12,240 bases of DNA from Lachnospiraceae bacterium (GCA_009774245.1 VSNM01000119.1:1-12240), one strand, 5' to 3'; shown: positions 5,471 through 11,577, numbered from the stretch's first letter. A program made the numbers and translations. Notes: generated by a model not told the origin, from the letters alone.

Positions 5471-6973
5471 ATGGGCAAGCTGCCTGATGTCAGGGGCAGG
5501 ATAACTTATATATCCAGCCATGCGAAACAGGAAAACCTGTATGCAGTTTATGAAACAACAGACCGGCATTATTGGACGGAGCTTGCAAAATGCAGCCAGC
5601 AGGAATTTCAGAAAAGCGGCACAGAGGGAAAATGCATTGAGGCTAGGGAATTTATCATTGCCCTTCCCGAATCTTTTCCAGACCTCTATGAGCCGGATAA
5701 GCTGTTACAGTTGTTTACAGAACGGTTTAAAGAAAAATACGGTGTGGAGTGCGTTTCGGCGCTGCATCATAACAAGCGGAAAACGAACTACCATATCCAC
5801 CTCATTTTTTCAGAGAGAAGGCGGCTGCCCGAACCCATAGAAAAAACGGCGTCGAGAAATATGTTCTATAATGAGCAGGGGAAACACGTCCGCACCAAAA
5901 AAGAAATACTTGATGAAAATGGGGAAATCCGCAAAGGGTGCAGGATTGTGAAGAAGGGCGAGGTCTATGAGCGCAATCTCTTTACACCCAAAGACAGGCT
6001 GTTTAAGCAGGACAGCTTTGTGGACGAGGTAAAACATTTTTACACTGACCTTATCAATGCCCTCATAAAAGACGATAAAGAAAAACTGCACGTTTTTGAC
6101 AGCAATGGTCTGTACCTTGCCACCAAGAAGATAGGGAAAAATAACCCGAAAGCGGAACAGATACAGACGGATAATGAAAAGCGTATGCGTTGGAATCAGG
6201 AGGTTGACAGGGCGATTGTCAGCGGCGTAACGGAAACAGAGATACGACAGATAAAGCAGGAATATATCACAGACCGCATGAAGGAATCCTTCCGGCTGTT
6301 TGGCAGTAAGCCGGAACTTTTCAGCAGTATTATTTCCACAGCCATTGCCGCACTGGTGCTCTTGGTTTCTAAGGTAATGAAAAAAGCAGTGGAACTGTCG
6401 GAAAAAATTCTCCATACAGAACCTAAATATGCATCTGTCACGCCGCCAAAAGAAACCGAAACCAAAGCGGCACCTGAAATGCCGCAAAAAATATCGGAAC
6501 AGCCACCGCCAAGACCTGCCATGCCCGCAGATGCGGCAGCGTATCCCAAGCTGCATAAAATATATATTGAATTATCCAAACAGAACGGAATTATATTTGA
6601 CGCAGAACGGGAACGCAATGCCATAGAAGAGGAAATCAATAACCTGAAAGGCATAGCCAAACTTACCAAGAAAAAGGAATTGCAGGGTAAACTTGACAGG
6701 GCAAATGAACGTGTTGACCTCTTGAAAAAAGGATTGTCGGGTATTGTAAAACGCTATGGTTATCAGACAGTCCACGATTTTTATCGGGCATACGGCGTGA
6801 GCAGAAGCGCCTATGCTGATTATCAGGAAAACGATGCTAAATGGGAAGAAGCTTATGGAATGAAAACTCCAAAAGATACTTTGCATGACAGGTTACAGAA
6901 TTATCAAAAAACAATAGCAGAAGAGCAAAAGAAAAAACACAGCGTTCACAGCAAGGGCAGAGGAGCGAGATAA
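5471..6973 (+). CDS. MobL/MobA-type relaxase (mobilization nuclease)
   Basis: This relaxase would nick oriT and pilot the transferred strand. Counting from the ATG at 5471 (500 residues), the N-terminus GRITYISSHAKQENLYAVY supplies candidate nucleophile tyrosines (Tyr13, Tyr24 or Tyr27). CIEAREFIIALPE (55-67) matches the conserved second motif, and ALHHNKRKTNYHIHLIFSER (97-116) is the metal-binding His motif, with His108 and His110 in H-x-H. Residues about 284-301 (SSIISTAIAALVLLVSKV) are hydrophobic enough for a membrane segment. A Pro-rich linker (about 325-355) and a Lys/Glu-rich coiled-coil tail follow. The best ribosome binding site (AGGAGGGAGG, 5427-5436) is 34 nt from this ATG but 10 nt from an in-frame ATA at 5447, so the true start may be eight codons earlier. 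Longer reading to a TTG at 5282 would cover oriT and is unlikely. Confidence 0.85.
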   Translation: MGKLPDVRGRITYISSHAKQENLYAVYETTDRHYWTELAKCSQQEFQKSGTEGKCIEAREFIIALPESFPDLYEPDKLLQLFTERFKEKYGVECVSALHHNKRKTNYHIHLIFSERRRLPEPIEKTASRNMFYNEQGKHVRTKKEILDENGEIRKGCRIVKKGEVYERNLFTPKDRLFKQDSFVDEVKHFYTDLINALIKDDKEKLHVFDSNGLYLATKKIGKNNPKAEQIQTDNEKRMRWNQEVDRAIVSGVTETEIRQIKQEYITDRMKESFRLFGSKPELFSSIISTAIAALVLLVSKVMKKAVELSEKILHTEPKYASVTPPKETETKAAPEMPQKISEQPPPRPAMPADAAAYPKLHKIYIELSKQNGIIFDAERERNAIEEEINNLKGIAKLTKKKELQGKLDRANERVDLLKKGLSGIVKRYGYQTVHDFYRAYGVSRSAYADYQENDAKWEEAYGMKTPKDTLHDRLQNYQKTIAEEQKKKHSVHSKGRGAR

Positions 6974-7020
6974 AACTTCCCTTTTTCCTTCATTCCTGAT
7001 TGTTGTGATTTACTGCAATA

Positions 7021-7070
7021 AAATACAGAGGTAGATTTTTAAGTTTTGCTCATAATCTATCTCTGTATTT
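7021..7070. terminator. Strong bidirectional terminator between relaxase and the unknown trio
   Basis: AAATACAGAG-G-TAGATT (7021-7037) pairs with AATCTA-T-CTCTGTATTT (7054-7070): a 17 bp stem with a single G-T wobble and a 16 nt loop. A/T-rich ends on both sides fit termination from both directions. It lies 47 nt after the relaxase stop and 27 nt after the stop of the convergent 162-codon gene. The rest of the gap shows nothing else. Confidence 0.75.
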
Positions 7071-7097
7071 ATCAGCGGTAAATCATCATAACTTTTT

Positions 7098-7586
7098 TTA
7101 TAAGCAGTTTTCCAGTTTTTCCAAAAACGCTGTATAAAATGCCTTTTCTTTAAGCTGTGCCTGTTGAACCTCTATGCTTTTCGGTACATATGCCTTCGGG
7201 TGCTCCAAGTCATACAGTGCCTGTTTTGTTGCTTGGATTGCAGATTCCACTGTGTTTCCCAAAATATCCGTATTGTCCGTTTCACCTTTCAGCATTTTAT
7301 TACATCTTTGCACCATCATTTGTGATATATGGCTCAACATACCATTCTTCCTGAGCCCAAGACCGTTCGCACTTACTTCCTTTGCCGCCTCCATCCATGC
7401 CTGTTTTACTTCTTCCGGTGCATTCGCACCCACAGATTCAAAGGCTTTTTCATCGTAGTCCGGCTTTTCATTCTGTGTCGCTTTTTCAGCCACAATTTCC
7501 GTAAATCCCTCAGCCACAGTTTCAGTATTCTTTGTTGTATATCCGATTGTCGGATAACCTGTTACGCCAATGCCGTTGATACCCAT
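7098..7586 (-). CDS. Unknown protein, third gene of the minus-strand trio
   Basis: This is a 162-residue soluble, acidic, mostly helical protein of unknown function. It has a Gly/Tyr-rich N-terminus (MGINGIGVTGYPTIGYTT) and no signal peptide or membrane segment. A central helix-rich part contains 'ESVGANAPEEVKQAWMEAAKE' (two stretches around residues 50-70) and 'NGLGLRKNGMLSHISQMM' (about 74-91). The C-terminus is Gln/Lys-rich and may be a coiled coil. The start has TGGAGAA with 8 nt spacing. It follows the 356-codon gene in the same orientation, 137 bp apart, and that gap holds one copy of the conserved leader structure (7625-7704). It ends at the bidirectional terminator 7021-7070, so it is the last gene of its unit. 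I do not recognise the family with confidence; its constant partners suggest a shared role. Confidence 0.75.
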   Translation of the reverse strand: MGINGIGVTGYPTIGYTTKNTETVAEGFTEIVAEKATQNEKPDYDEKAFESVGANAPEEVKQAWMEAAKEVSANGLGLRKNGMLSHISQMMVQRCNKMLKGETDNTDILGNTVESAIQATKQALYDLEHPKAYVPKSIEVQQAQLKEKAFYTAFLEKLENCL

Positions 7587-7624
7587 TTATCAAATTCTCC
7601 AATCATTTTTAATCTTACAATTTA

Positions 7625-7704
7625 TCTGTCGGTCAGAATTGTCCATGCTCATCACAAACCGAAACATTCCGCAGGGTGCAAAATTTTATGCACCTTTGCG
7701 GAAT
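7625..7704 (-). promoter_or_regulatory. Conserved leader structure before the 162-codon gene (copy A)
   Basis: Read on the minus strand, ATTCCGCA (7704-7697) pairs with TGCGGAAT (7673-7666). Inside, GGTGCA pairs with TGCACC around an AT-rich loop, giving a hairpin 20 nt after the previous stop codon. After 28 nt containing GCATGGAC comes the mini-hairpin TCTG-ACCGA-CAGA (7637-7625), 39 nt before the start codon. The same two-part layout recurs before the 356-codon gene. No T-run follows, so a simple terminator is unlikely. Confidence 0.6.
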
Positions 7705-7723
7705 TAGGTAAAATCAGAAGCGT

Positions 7724-8794
7724 CTAAACTATCCAAAACTTTGAAGTAAGCTCACGGTTTATAATGGATGTAAAGAAATTCGGATTACTGTTTTGGAATG
7801 CTTTCAGACTATTAAGGAAAGCCTCTTTATTCTCTGTTTTAATGTCTGCAAAGGTAGTATCCAGCTTTCGGTCTTTCACATTTTTCTCTACATATTCTTT
7901 CGACTGTTTTTCATATTTATCTACCATCGAAGGATTTTTATTCACTGCGTCCGTATACCAGTTTGTAAGGTATTTTAATGAACTGAGACCACTATCATCG
8001 TTTTTTTTCACCTTCTGGTATTCGGAATATGCGTCTTTGTCCATTGTCCGCATCATGTCAATTGCGCTTGTGGTTCGGACAAGACCGCTGCCATGCCCAA
8101 GATACCTGTTTTTTGCAATTCCATAGTCCATGTTCCCGTTGTTGTCGGCTTTTCCGGCACTTGCAAGCTTGGCAATGGATTCCATTGCTTCCAAAAATGA
8201 TTTCCTGCTGTCTTCAGGGATAAAATTCTCTGCTGCATATTCCGCTTTCTTCATGCCAAGTGAGATATTTGCCTGCCGTTCCTCCTCCGTCATGGAGCCG
8301 CTATTTCCGATAAGGAAGTTCTGCCGGATGATATCATATACAAATCCCTGCTCCTCTTTGCCGCAGTTTTCAACCGCAGCCGCAACTGCCTTGTCTGCAT
8401 CGTATATCCCAGAATACGTCGGAAGATTATTTAAAGACTTATCCACCTGTGTAATCTCTTTTTGGAATGCCGCATTCCTCGCATCCATTGCATCTCGTTG
8501 TTCCAATGTCATGTTGGCATCTACCGCCCCTTTTTTGCTATCTACAAGGGCAGCCATGCCGTCACCGGAAAACTCCACAATGACCGCATCTCCATACTGT
8601 GAACGGATATCTTTCATTGCCTGAATCGTTTCTTCCCTTGACATCTTATCCATAACTTTGTTGCCATGCTCGTCTGTGGTGTTAAATTCATACCTTACAA
8701 TGGTATCCTTTTTGTTTGTACCACTCCCATATGCAGGAATATTCGTTGTACCTCTGTAAAATTGGCTGTAGTCCTGATTAATATTCATTGACAT
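7724..8794 (-). CDS. Unknown protein, DUF4885-like, second gene of the trio
   Basis: This is a 356-residue soluble protein with no signal peptide or transmembrane segment. The N-terminus MSMNINQDYSQFYRGTT contains a DYSxFY motif also seen as DYSFLF in the upstream gene's product. Recognisable blocks are 'VIVEFSGDGMAALVDSKKGA' (about 74-93), 'YSGIYDADKAVAAAVENCG' (about 125-143), 'VYDIIRQNFLIGNSGSMTEE' (about 150-170) and 'YLGHGSGLVRTT' (about 230-242), ending in SIINRELTSKFWIV. From memory these blocks resemble the DUF4885 family of Firmicutes; a profile search would settle it. There is no known enzyme motif. The start at 8794 has AAGGAGG with 8 nt spacing. It sits between the 222- and 162-codon genes on the same strand, each gap holding a related hairpin leader. 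Confidence 0.78.
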   Translation of the reverse strand: MSMNINQDYSQFYRGTTNIPAYGSGTNKKDTIVRYEFNTTDEHGNKVMDKMSREETIQAMKDIRSQYGDAVIVEFSGDGMAALVDSKKGAVDANMTLEQRDAMDARNAAFQKEITQVDKSLNNLPTYSGIYDADKAVAAAVENCGKEEQGFVYDIIRQNFLIGNSGSMTEEERQANISLGMKKAEYAAENFIPEDSRKSFLEAMESIAKLASAGKADNNGNMDYGIAKNRYLGHGSGLVRTTSAIDMMRTMDKDAYSEYQKVKKNDDSGLSSLKYLTNWYTDAVNKNPSMVDKYEKQSKEYVEKNVKDRKLDTTFADIKTENKEAFLNSLKAFQNSNPNFFTSIINRELTSKFWIV

Positions 8795-8843
8795 TTTATT
8801 ATCCTCCTTGAAATGTTTTTATTTTGCTTATCCAATGGTGCTC

Positions 8844-8924
8844 TCTGCTAGTCAGAGCCGCCCATGCCCTTACAATAAGTCTGGGCATTCCACAGGGGCA
8901 AAAGTTTATATACCCCCACAGAAT
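8844..8924 (-). promoter_or_regulatory. Conserved leader structure before the 356-codon gene (copy B)
   Basis: On the minus strand ATTCTGTGGGGG (8924-8913) pairs fully with CCCCTGTGGAAT (8898-8887). Four consecutive G-U wobbles replace the Watson-Crick pairs of copy A, and a 14 nt loop closes it. It begins 12 nt after the 222-codon gene's stop. A 30 nt linker with its own GCCC...GGGC pair and GCATGGGC follows, then TCTG-ACTAG-CAGA (8856-8844), 50 nt before the start codon. The order and spacing match copy A at 7625-7704. Confidence 0.6.
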
Positions 8925-8936
8925 CAAATATGAATA

Positions 8937-9605
8937 TTATATCTTTACATCTAAAGAACCACCTGCTTTCTTCAAGTTAGCTTCTATAGAGTCTCTTGTA
9001 ATGCCATCCAATGCTCCGGACGGAATCGGCTTGCCAATTTCCCACTTAGTATCAGCCTTTCTTGCAGCATCTATAAATGCCTGTCTGTATGCTCTTTCGT
9101 ACTGTTCCATTGTGTATCCCGCCGCCAACCGGTCATTTTTTTGTACCTTGCGGTACATATTGGTATATACATCTGACCTTTTTGTCGTATCTCCATTCAA
9201 GACTCCATTTTCACGCAAAAATTCCTTCTTCGTCAGTTCAAACATTTCATCCTTACTGCTCTCTGGAATGGAAATGATACGTTTTCTGCTGTTTGCGTTT
9301 TCTTCTGTTACTAAAAGACCTGCCAGCCCTGTAGTAGGATCAATATAGTCCCCATCCTTGTCATAGCTTTTCATCAGATTTTTTATTCCTTGAATATTCG
9401 CATACATTGTTCCGTTTGCATTTGATGTCATCTGTTTTATCGCCGCCTTATACTGCCTGCTGTTTGTATCAATGCCTGCAGCTTTTAATTGTGCCTGAAC
9501 AGAACAGCTGTTCAACTGTGACAGTTGAAAACTGCCTATTGCACTTGTACTTTTTGTTCCAAACATACTTTGAAACAAAAAACTGTAATCTGTGATTTTT
9601 GACAT
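8937..9605 (-). CDS. Unknown protein, DUF3879-like, first gene of the trio
   Basis: This is a 222-residue soluble protein of unknown function. The N-terminus MSKITDYSFLFQSMFG has a DYSFLF motif, then a Ser/Gln-rich stretch (SFQLSQLNSCSVQAQLKAAG). It is followed by 'NSRQYKAAIKQMTSNANG' and 'IKNLMKSYDKDGDYIDPTTG', whose D-K-D-G-D-Y-I-D run looks like an EF-hand-style calcium loop, though without a checked helix pair. The C-terminal half has 'NGDTTKRSDVYTNMYRKVQK' and 'YERAYRQAFIDAARKAD'. From memory this resembles DUF3879, described from Eubacterium rectale. The start has AAGGAGG with 8 nt spacing. It is the first gene of the minus-strand trio and begins 373 bp from the divergent small XRE regulator, which may control it. 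Confidence 0.78.
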   Translation of the reverse strand: MSKITDYSFLFQSMFGTKSTSAIGSFQLSQLNSCSVQAQLKAAGIDTNSRQYKAAIKQMTSNANGTMYANIQGIKNLMKSYDKDGDYIDPTTGLAGLLVTEENANSRKRIISIPESSKDEMFELTKKEFLRENGVLNGDTTKRSDVYTNMYRKVQKNDRLAAGYTMEQYERAYRQAFIDAARKADTKWEIGKPIPSGALDGITRDSIEANLKKAGGSLDVKI

Positions 9606-9648
9606 ACCTTTATCCTCCTTGATAAAAATTTTTTGCCTGTATATAAAA

Positions 9649-9660
9649 TCTGTCGGCAGA
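9649..9660 (-). repeat. Third TCTG...CAGA element, before the 222-codon gene
   Basis: TCTG-CCGA-CAGA lies 44 nt upstream of the start codon on the minus strand. It matches TCTG-ACCGA-CAGA (7637-7625) and TCTG-ACTAG-CAGA (8856-8844) before the other two trio genes at similar distances. The larger hairpin seen in the other two leaders is absent here. It could be an RNA mini-hairpin or a DNA-binding site. Confidence 0.5.
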
Positions 9661-9977
9661 TGTAACCATTTTTCAAACCCACATAACAGAAAGTGACCAT
9701 TATTTGCAGAAAATGACTATAAAATCACCGCCGTCTTTGCTTCACAAAACCGATACTGTACATGACCTGTGTTTTTCCACCTTTGAATTATTAATGGTGA
9801 AAATCAGCTATACGACCATCATGCACTCATGAAACTTAAAACTTTTTTATGGCTTTATTATATATATCGTCATTTAAACAAATTTTTTTATGGTTTTTGC
9901 ATTATTTAATCCGATTGCACTTATACATCATTATTATTTTATCGACTTGCACCTACAATGCGTATGAGGTGGTAACA
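9661..9977. promoter_or_regulatory. Divergent intergenic region with two 20 bp-spaced direct repeats
   Basis: No gene is visible in this AT-rich stretch between the trio and the divergent XRE gene. CAGAAAGTGACCATTA (9687-9702) and CAGAAAATGACTATAA (9707-9722) are imperfect direct repeats exactly 20 bp apart, placed as a protein would bind two successive faces of DNA. Two T-rich copies of TTTTTTATGG (T/C)TTT occur near 9843 and 9884. A weak promoter for the XRE gene (TTGCAT 9897-9902 with TATACA 9922-9927) is possible. No clear -35/-10 pair was found for the trio. Confidence 0.4.
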
Positions 9978-10328
9978 ATGATAGATTATAAAACGATTGG
10001 CGGGAAAATCAGGAAACAAAGAATCGCCTGCAACCTATCACAGGAAAAGTTAGCGGAATTATGTGATGTTGGCACAACACATATATCTCATATTGAAACA
10101 GGAAACTGCATTCCAAGCCTAAAAGTATTTATCGCTATATTAAACGCTTTATCCTGCTCTGCTGATGAGCTTTTATGTGACGAATTGGAACGGGCAGAAT
10201 ATACATATATTTCTGAAATTACTCATATACTGGAGGACTGTTCCAGCCATGAACTGATGATTATTACGGATACGATACAAGCCCTGAAATCATCATTGCG
10301 CAAACAGAACATTACACGAGTGAAATAA
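9978..10328 (+). CDS. Small XRE-family transcriptional regulator
   Basis: This 116-residue protein is mostly a cro/C1-type helix-turn-helix: IGGKIRKQRIACNLSQEKLA (residues about 6-25), then ELCDVGTTHISHIETGNCIP with the recognition helix TTHISHIETG, and IAILNALSCSADELL completing the five-helix domain. The last 45 residues are a short helical tail. I start it at ATG 9978, with GAGGTGG (9966-9972) 5 nt upstream, rather than at an upstream ATG whose extension is a hydrophobic, low-complexity translation of AT-rich non-coding DNA. It points away from the trio and could regulate it through the repeats at 9687-9722. It ends at a strong bidirectional terminator and overlaps the 3' end of a minus-strand ORF. 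Confidence 0.85.
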   Translation: MIDYKTIGGKIRKQRIACNLSQEKLAELCDVGTTHISHIETGNCIPSLKVFIAILNALSCSADELLCDELERAEYTYISEITHILEDCSSHELMIITDTIQALKSSLRKQNITRVK

Positions 10329-10537
10329 GAAATTACCCCTATCTGACAAAAAGACACTTTCTCCTTGAAAATGTCTTTTTGCATATAGGGGTATTCAAAT
10401 TCTTTCATTTCAAATGCAAGTTTTATTCCGTCCTGCAGCCCCAATCTGTAAGCAACAGCACTGTATGCTGCTTTGCAGTCATTGGCGGCTGAAATCGCTT
10501 TCGTGCCCTCATAACGGAACAGCATCTTTTGTTTCAT
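10223..10537 (-). CDS. Small unknown protein with suspect 3' end, last gene of the right operon
   Basis: The open frame is 104 codons. The first 47 or so residues (MKQKMLFRYEG...SAVAYRLGLQDGIKLAFEMKE) look like a real helical protein, with an 'RLGLQDGIKLA' end reminiscent of the C-termini of DUF6809-type proteins. From residue about 48 on, the frame translates a strong bidirectional terminator and then the antisense of the XRE gene, overlapping that gene by 106 bp. The tail is therefore probably not native. A shift of one base near 10397 would reach a TGA at once. The ATG directly follows the TAA of the 129-codon gene upstream, so the two are translationally coupled. I keep it as a probable gene with a decayed or misread 3' end; the function is unknown. 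Confidence 0.5.
   Translation of the reverse strand: MKQKMLFRYEGTKAISAANDCKAAYSAVAYRLGLQDGIKLAFEMKEFEYPYMQKDIFKEKVSFCQIGVISYFTRVMFCLRNDDFRACIVSVIIISSWLEQSSSI
10334..10393. terminator. Bidirectional terminator with nested stems
   Basis: AAAAAGACA-c-TTTC (10348-10361) pairs with GAAA-a-TGTCTTTTT (10367-10380) around a 5 nt loop. The A5/T5 ends make it work as an intrinsic terminator on both strands. An outer pair TACCCCTAT (10334-10342) with ATAGGGGTA (10385-10393) encloses it. It lies just after the XRE stop codon on the plus strand but inside the open frame of the 104-codon minus-strand gene. Confidence 0.7.
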
Positions 10538-10927
10538 TTACATGATGTTATCTGGTATATCCTCAATGCCTGCTTTTTCTGCAAAGCGTTTCTGCATACC
10601 TAAAAGTTTCTGCTGTGTTTCCTGCGGCAGACATTTTAGTATGTCGTCATAATCCATTTCTTCCATTGGCGTGTTGTCTGCAATATTAAGAAGCTGTGTG
10701 TCAAGCCATTCATTCCAAAGGTCATTAAACAGGCGTTTGCTGTCATTAAAAGAAAATGCGTTATCAAATCCAAGATGTGACCTGAAATACTGTAATTTTA
10801 TAAAACCATACTTTCCGGCATTGACAACGGTTAAATCCTCATTTTCAAACAGTTCAGCAAAAGCGTCCACAACCTTTTGGCATTTTTCTTTCTCTTCGTC
10901 AGTGATATAGGTCTTTTTTTTATTCAT
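10538..10927 (-). CDS. Unknown protein of the right operon
   Basis: This 129-residue, acidic, soluble protein has no recognised family. It begins MNKKKTYITDEEKEKCQKVV, carries a Phe/Asn-rich middle (YFRSHLGFDNAFSFNDSKRL, about residues 46-65, and LFNDLWNEWLDTQLL) and ends in a helical acidic segment. The start at ATG 10927 follows AAAAGGAGG with 4 nt spacing. A TTG eleven codons upstream is in frame, but that extension would run through the ribosome binding site. It lies 51 bp after the DUF6809-like gene and directly abuts the following 104-codon gene. A direct repeat AGCTGATTA (10941-10949 and 10960-10968, 19 bp apart) occupies the short gap upstream. The role is probably accessory to the mobile element. 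Confidence 0.7.
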   Translation of the reverse strand: MNKKKTYITDEEKEKCQKVVDAFAELFENEDLTVVNAGKYGFIKLQYFRSHLGFDNAFSFNDSKRLFNDLWNEWLDTQLLNIADNTPMEEMDYDDILKCLPQETQQKLLGMQKRFAEKAGIEDIPDNIM

Positions 10928-10978
10928 AGCGCCTCCTTTTAGCTGATTAGCAGTTTTCAAGCTGATTAAGCATTTGGC

Positions 10979-11260
10979 TTAAAGAAATATGTCCTGTGCG
11001 TAAAAGATTTCTGATGTTATCAGAACGCCCAAACGGAAACCACGCTCAAATTTTACCTGTTCGTTGCAACTGCTTTCATCAAAAAGCGTTTCAACCAGTT
11101 CTTCAAGCAGCTCTTTTTGTTTGTCGTTCAGTGTTTCAGCTAATGCGTCCTGAAGTGTGCCGCTTTTTTCACATAGTGCCCGATGTTCGGGAGTGCGCTG
11201 TTCCGTTCCGCTGTCTACACGAAGCTGCTCGGTCAAAAGTGCTTCCAAAATCTTTCCCAT
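10979..11260 (-). CDS. DUF6809-like small protein
   Basis: This is a 93-residue helical protein. It begins MGKILEALLTEQL, has 'TPEHRALCEK' and a Leu-rich helix 'TLNDKQKELLEELVETLFDE', and ends 'VKFERGFRLGVLITSEIF'. The final G-F-R-L-G-x-x-L-x-x-E signature and overall size match small proteins I recall as DUF6809, which are common in Clostridia mobile elements and have no known function. The start has AAAGGACAG a few bases upstream. It is the second gene of the minus-strand operon, 143 bp after the ribbon-helix-helix gene. That gap is structured (see 11362-11400). Confidence 0.75.
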   Translation of the reverse strand: MGKILEALLTEQLRVDSGTEQRTPEHRALCEKSGTLQDALAETLNDKQKELLEELVETLFDESSCNEQVKFERGFRLGVLITSEIFYAQDIFL

Positions 11261-11361
11261 TTATTTTACTGTCCTTTCTTTTTCGTCCACAAGCCGCTTG
11301 CAAGACAGAGCCGAACAGTGCTATAATATTTGTGCGGCCCGCCTTGCTGCGGGTGGCATGG

Positions 11362-11400
11362 GGAAGTGGTGTAAATACGTTTGCCAACGGCACCACTTCC
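11362..11400. other. Hairpin between the ribbon-helix-helix and DUF6809-like genes
   Basis: GGAAGTGGTG (11362-11371) and CACCACTTCC (11391-11400) are perfect 10 bp inverted arms with a 19 nt loop. On the plus strand TTTTC follows, resembling a terminator; on the minus strand it begins 3 nt after the ribbon-helix-helix stop codon and no T-run follows. A smaller CCCGC...GCGGG pair lies near 11338-11353. Likely roles are mRNA processing or partial termination within the operon. Confidence 0.5.
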
Positions 11401-11403
11401 TTT

Positions 11404-11577
11404 TCATTTTTCTGCATTGAGAGCCTTAATGCCGTCACGCAATCCCTGTGGGCGTGATACGCCCGCCTGTTGACAGTATTTATCCAGCATTTCTAATTCT
11501 TCTTCGGTCAAACGCACATCAACACGCATAGTCTTGGGATTGTCAGTTGTTGGTCGCCCTCTATGCTTTTCAGGCAT
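11404..11577 (-). CDS. Ribbon-helix-helix (CopG/Arc-like) DNA-binding protein
   Basis: This 57-residue protein consists of a basic N-terminal arm (MPEKHRGRPTTDNPKT) and one ribbon-helix-helix unit: strand TMRVDVRL, helix TEEELEMLDKYCQQAG, turn, then helix SRPQGLRDGIKAL. Such proteins bind DNA as dimers through the paired strands and usually repress their own operon or act as relaxosome accessories. The start at ATG 11577 follows AAAGGAGGG with 4 nt spacing, and an upstream in-frame start nine codons earlier lacks a site. It is the first gene of the operon 11577-10223, and its promoter contains two GGCGGTAA boxes that are the obvious operator. Its small size argues against full-length MobC. 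Confidence 0.85.
   Translation of the reverse strand: MPEKHRGRPTTDNPKTMRVDVRLTEEELEMLDKYCQQAGVSRPQGLRDGIKALNAEK

Larger units (their letters stand above)
2250..6973. mobile_element. Core of an integrative and mobilizable element (int, XRE, xis-like, oriT, relaxase)
   Basis: The segment contains the minimal gene set of an integrative mobilizable element in standard order: tyrosine integrase next to the presumed end, a co-oriented XRE regulator, a divergent small excisionase-like gene, a repeat-rich non-coding region, an oriT-like hairpin and a MobL-like relaxase. It has no type IV secretion genes, so transfer would need a helper conjugative element. Base composition is higher in GC than the left flanking genes. 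The boundaries given are the limits of the recognisable module, not mapped ends. The trio at 7098-9605 and the operon at 10223-11577 may belong to the same element or to a neighbouring one. Confidence 0.55.

Noticed and set aside
5810..6556. 248-codon minus-strand frame inside the relaxase gene
   Set aside because: It is antisense to conserved relaxase motifs, and its Phe/Arg/Cys-rich composition is that of a reverse-strand shadow.
2195..6981. AACTTCCC at 2195-2202 and 6974-6981 as attachment-site repeats
   Set aside because: Eight bases are expected by chance at this length, and the surrounding bases do not extend the match.
7666..8924. Reading the two intergenic hairpins of the trio as plain rho-independent terminators
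   Set aside because: Neither has a T-run after the stem, and the similarity continues through the linker and second hairpin to the next gene.
8824..9348. 174-codon plus-strand frame opposite the 222-codon gene
   Set aside because: No ribosome binding site, shadow-like composition, and it overlaps a well-supported gene with AAGGAGG.
9605..9680. SigD/sigma-28 promoter for the trio (GAAA, 14 nt, CCGACAG)
   Set aside because: The -10 match is partial, and the other two TCTG...CAGA sites lack a -35 partner, so it was not listed as a feature.
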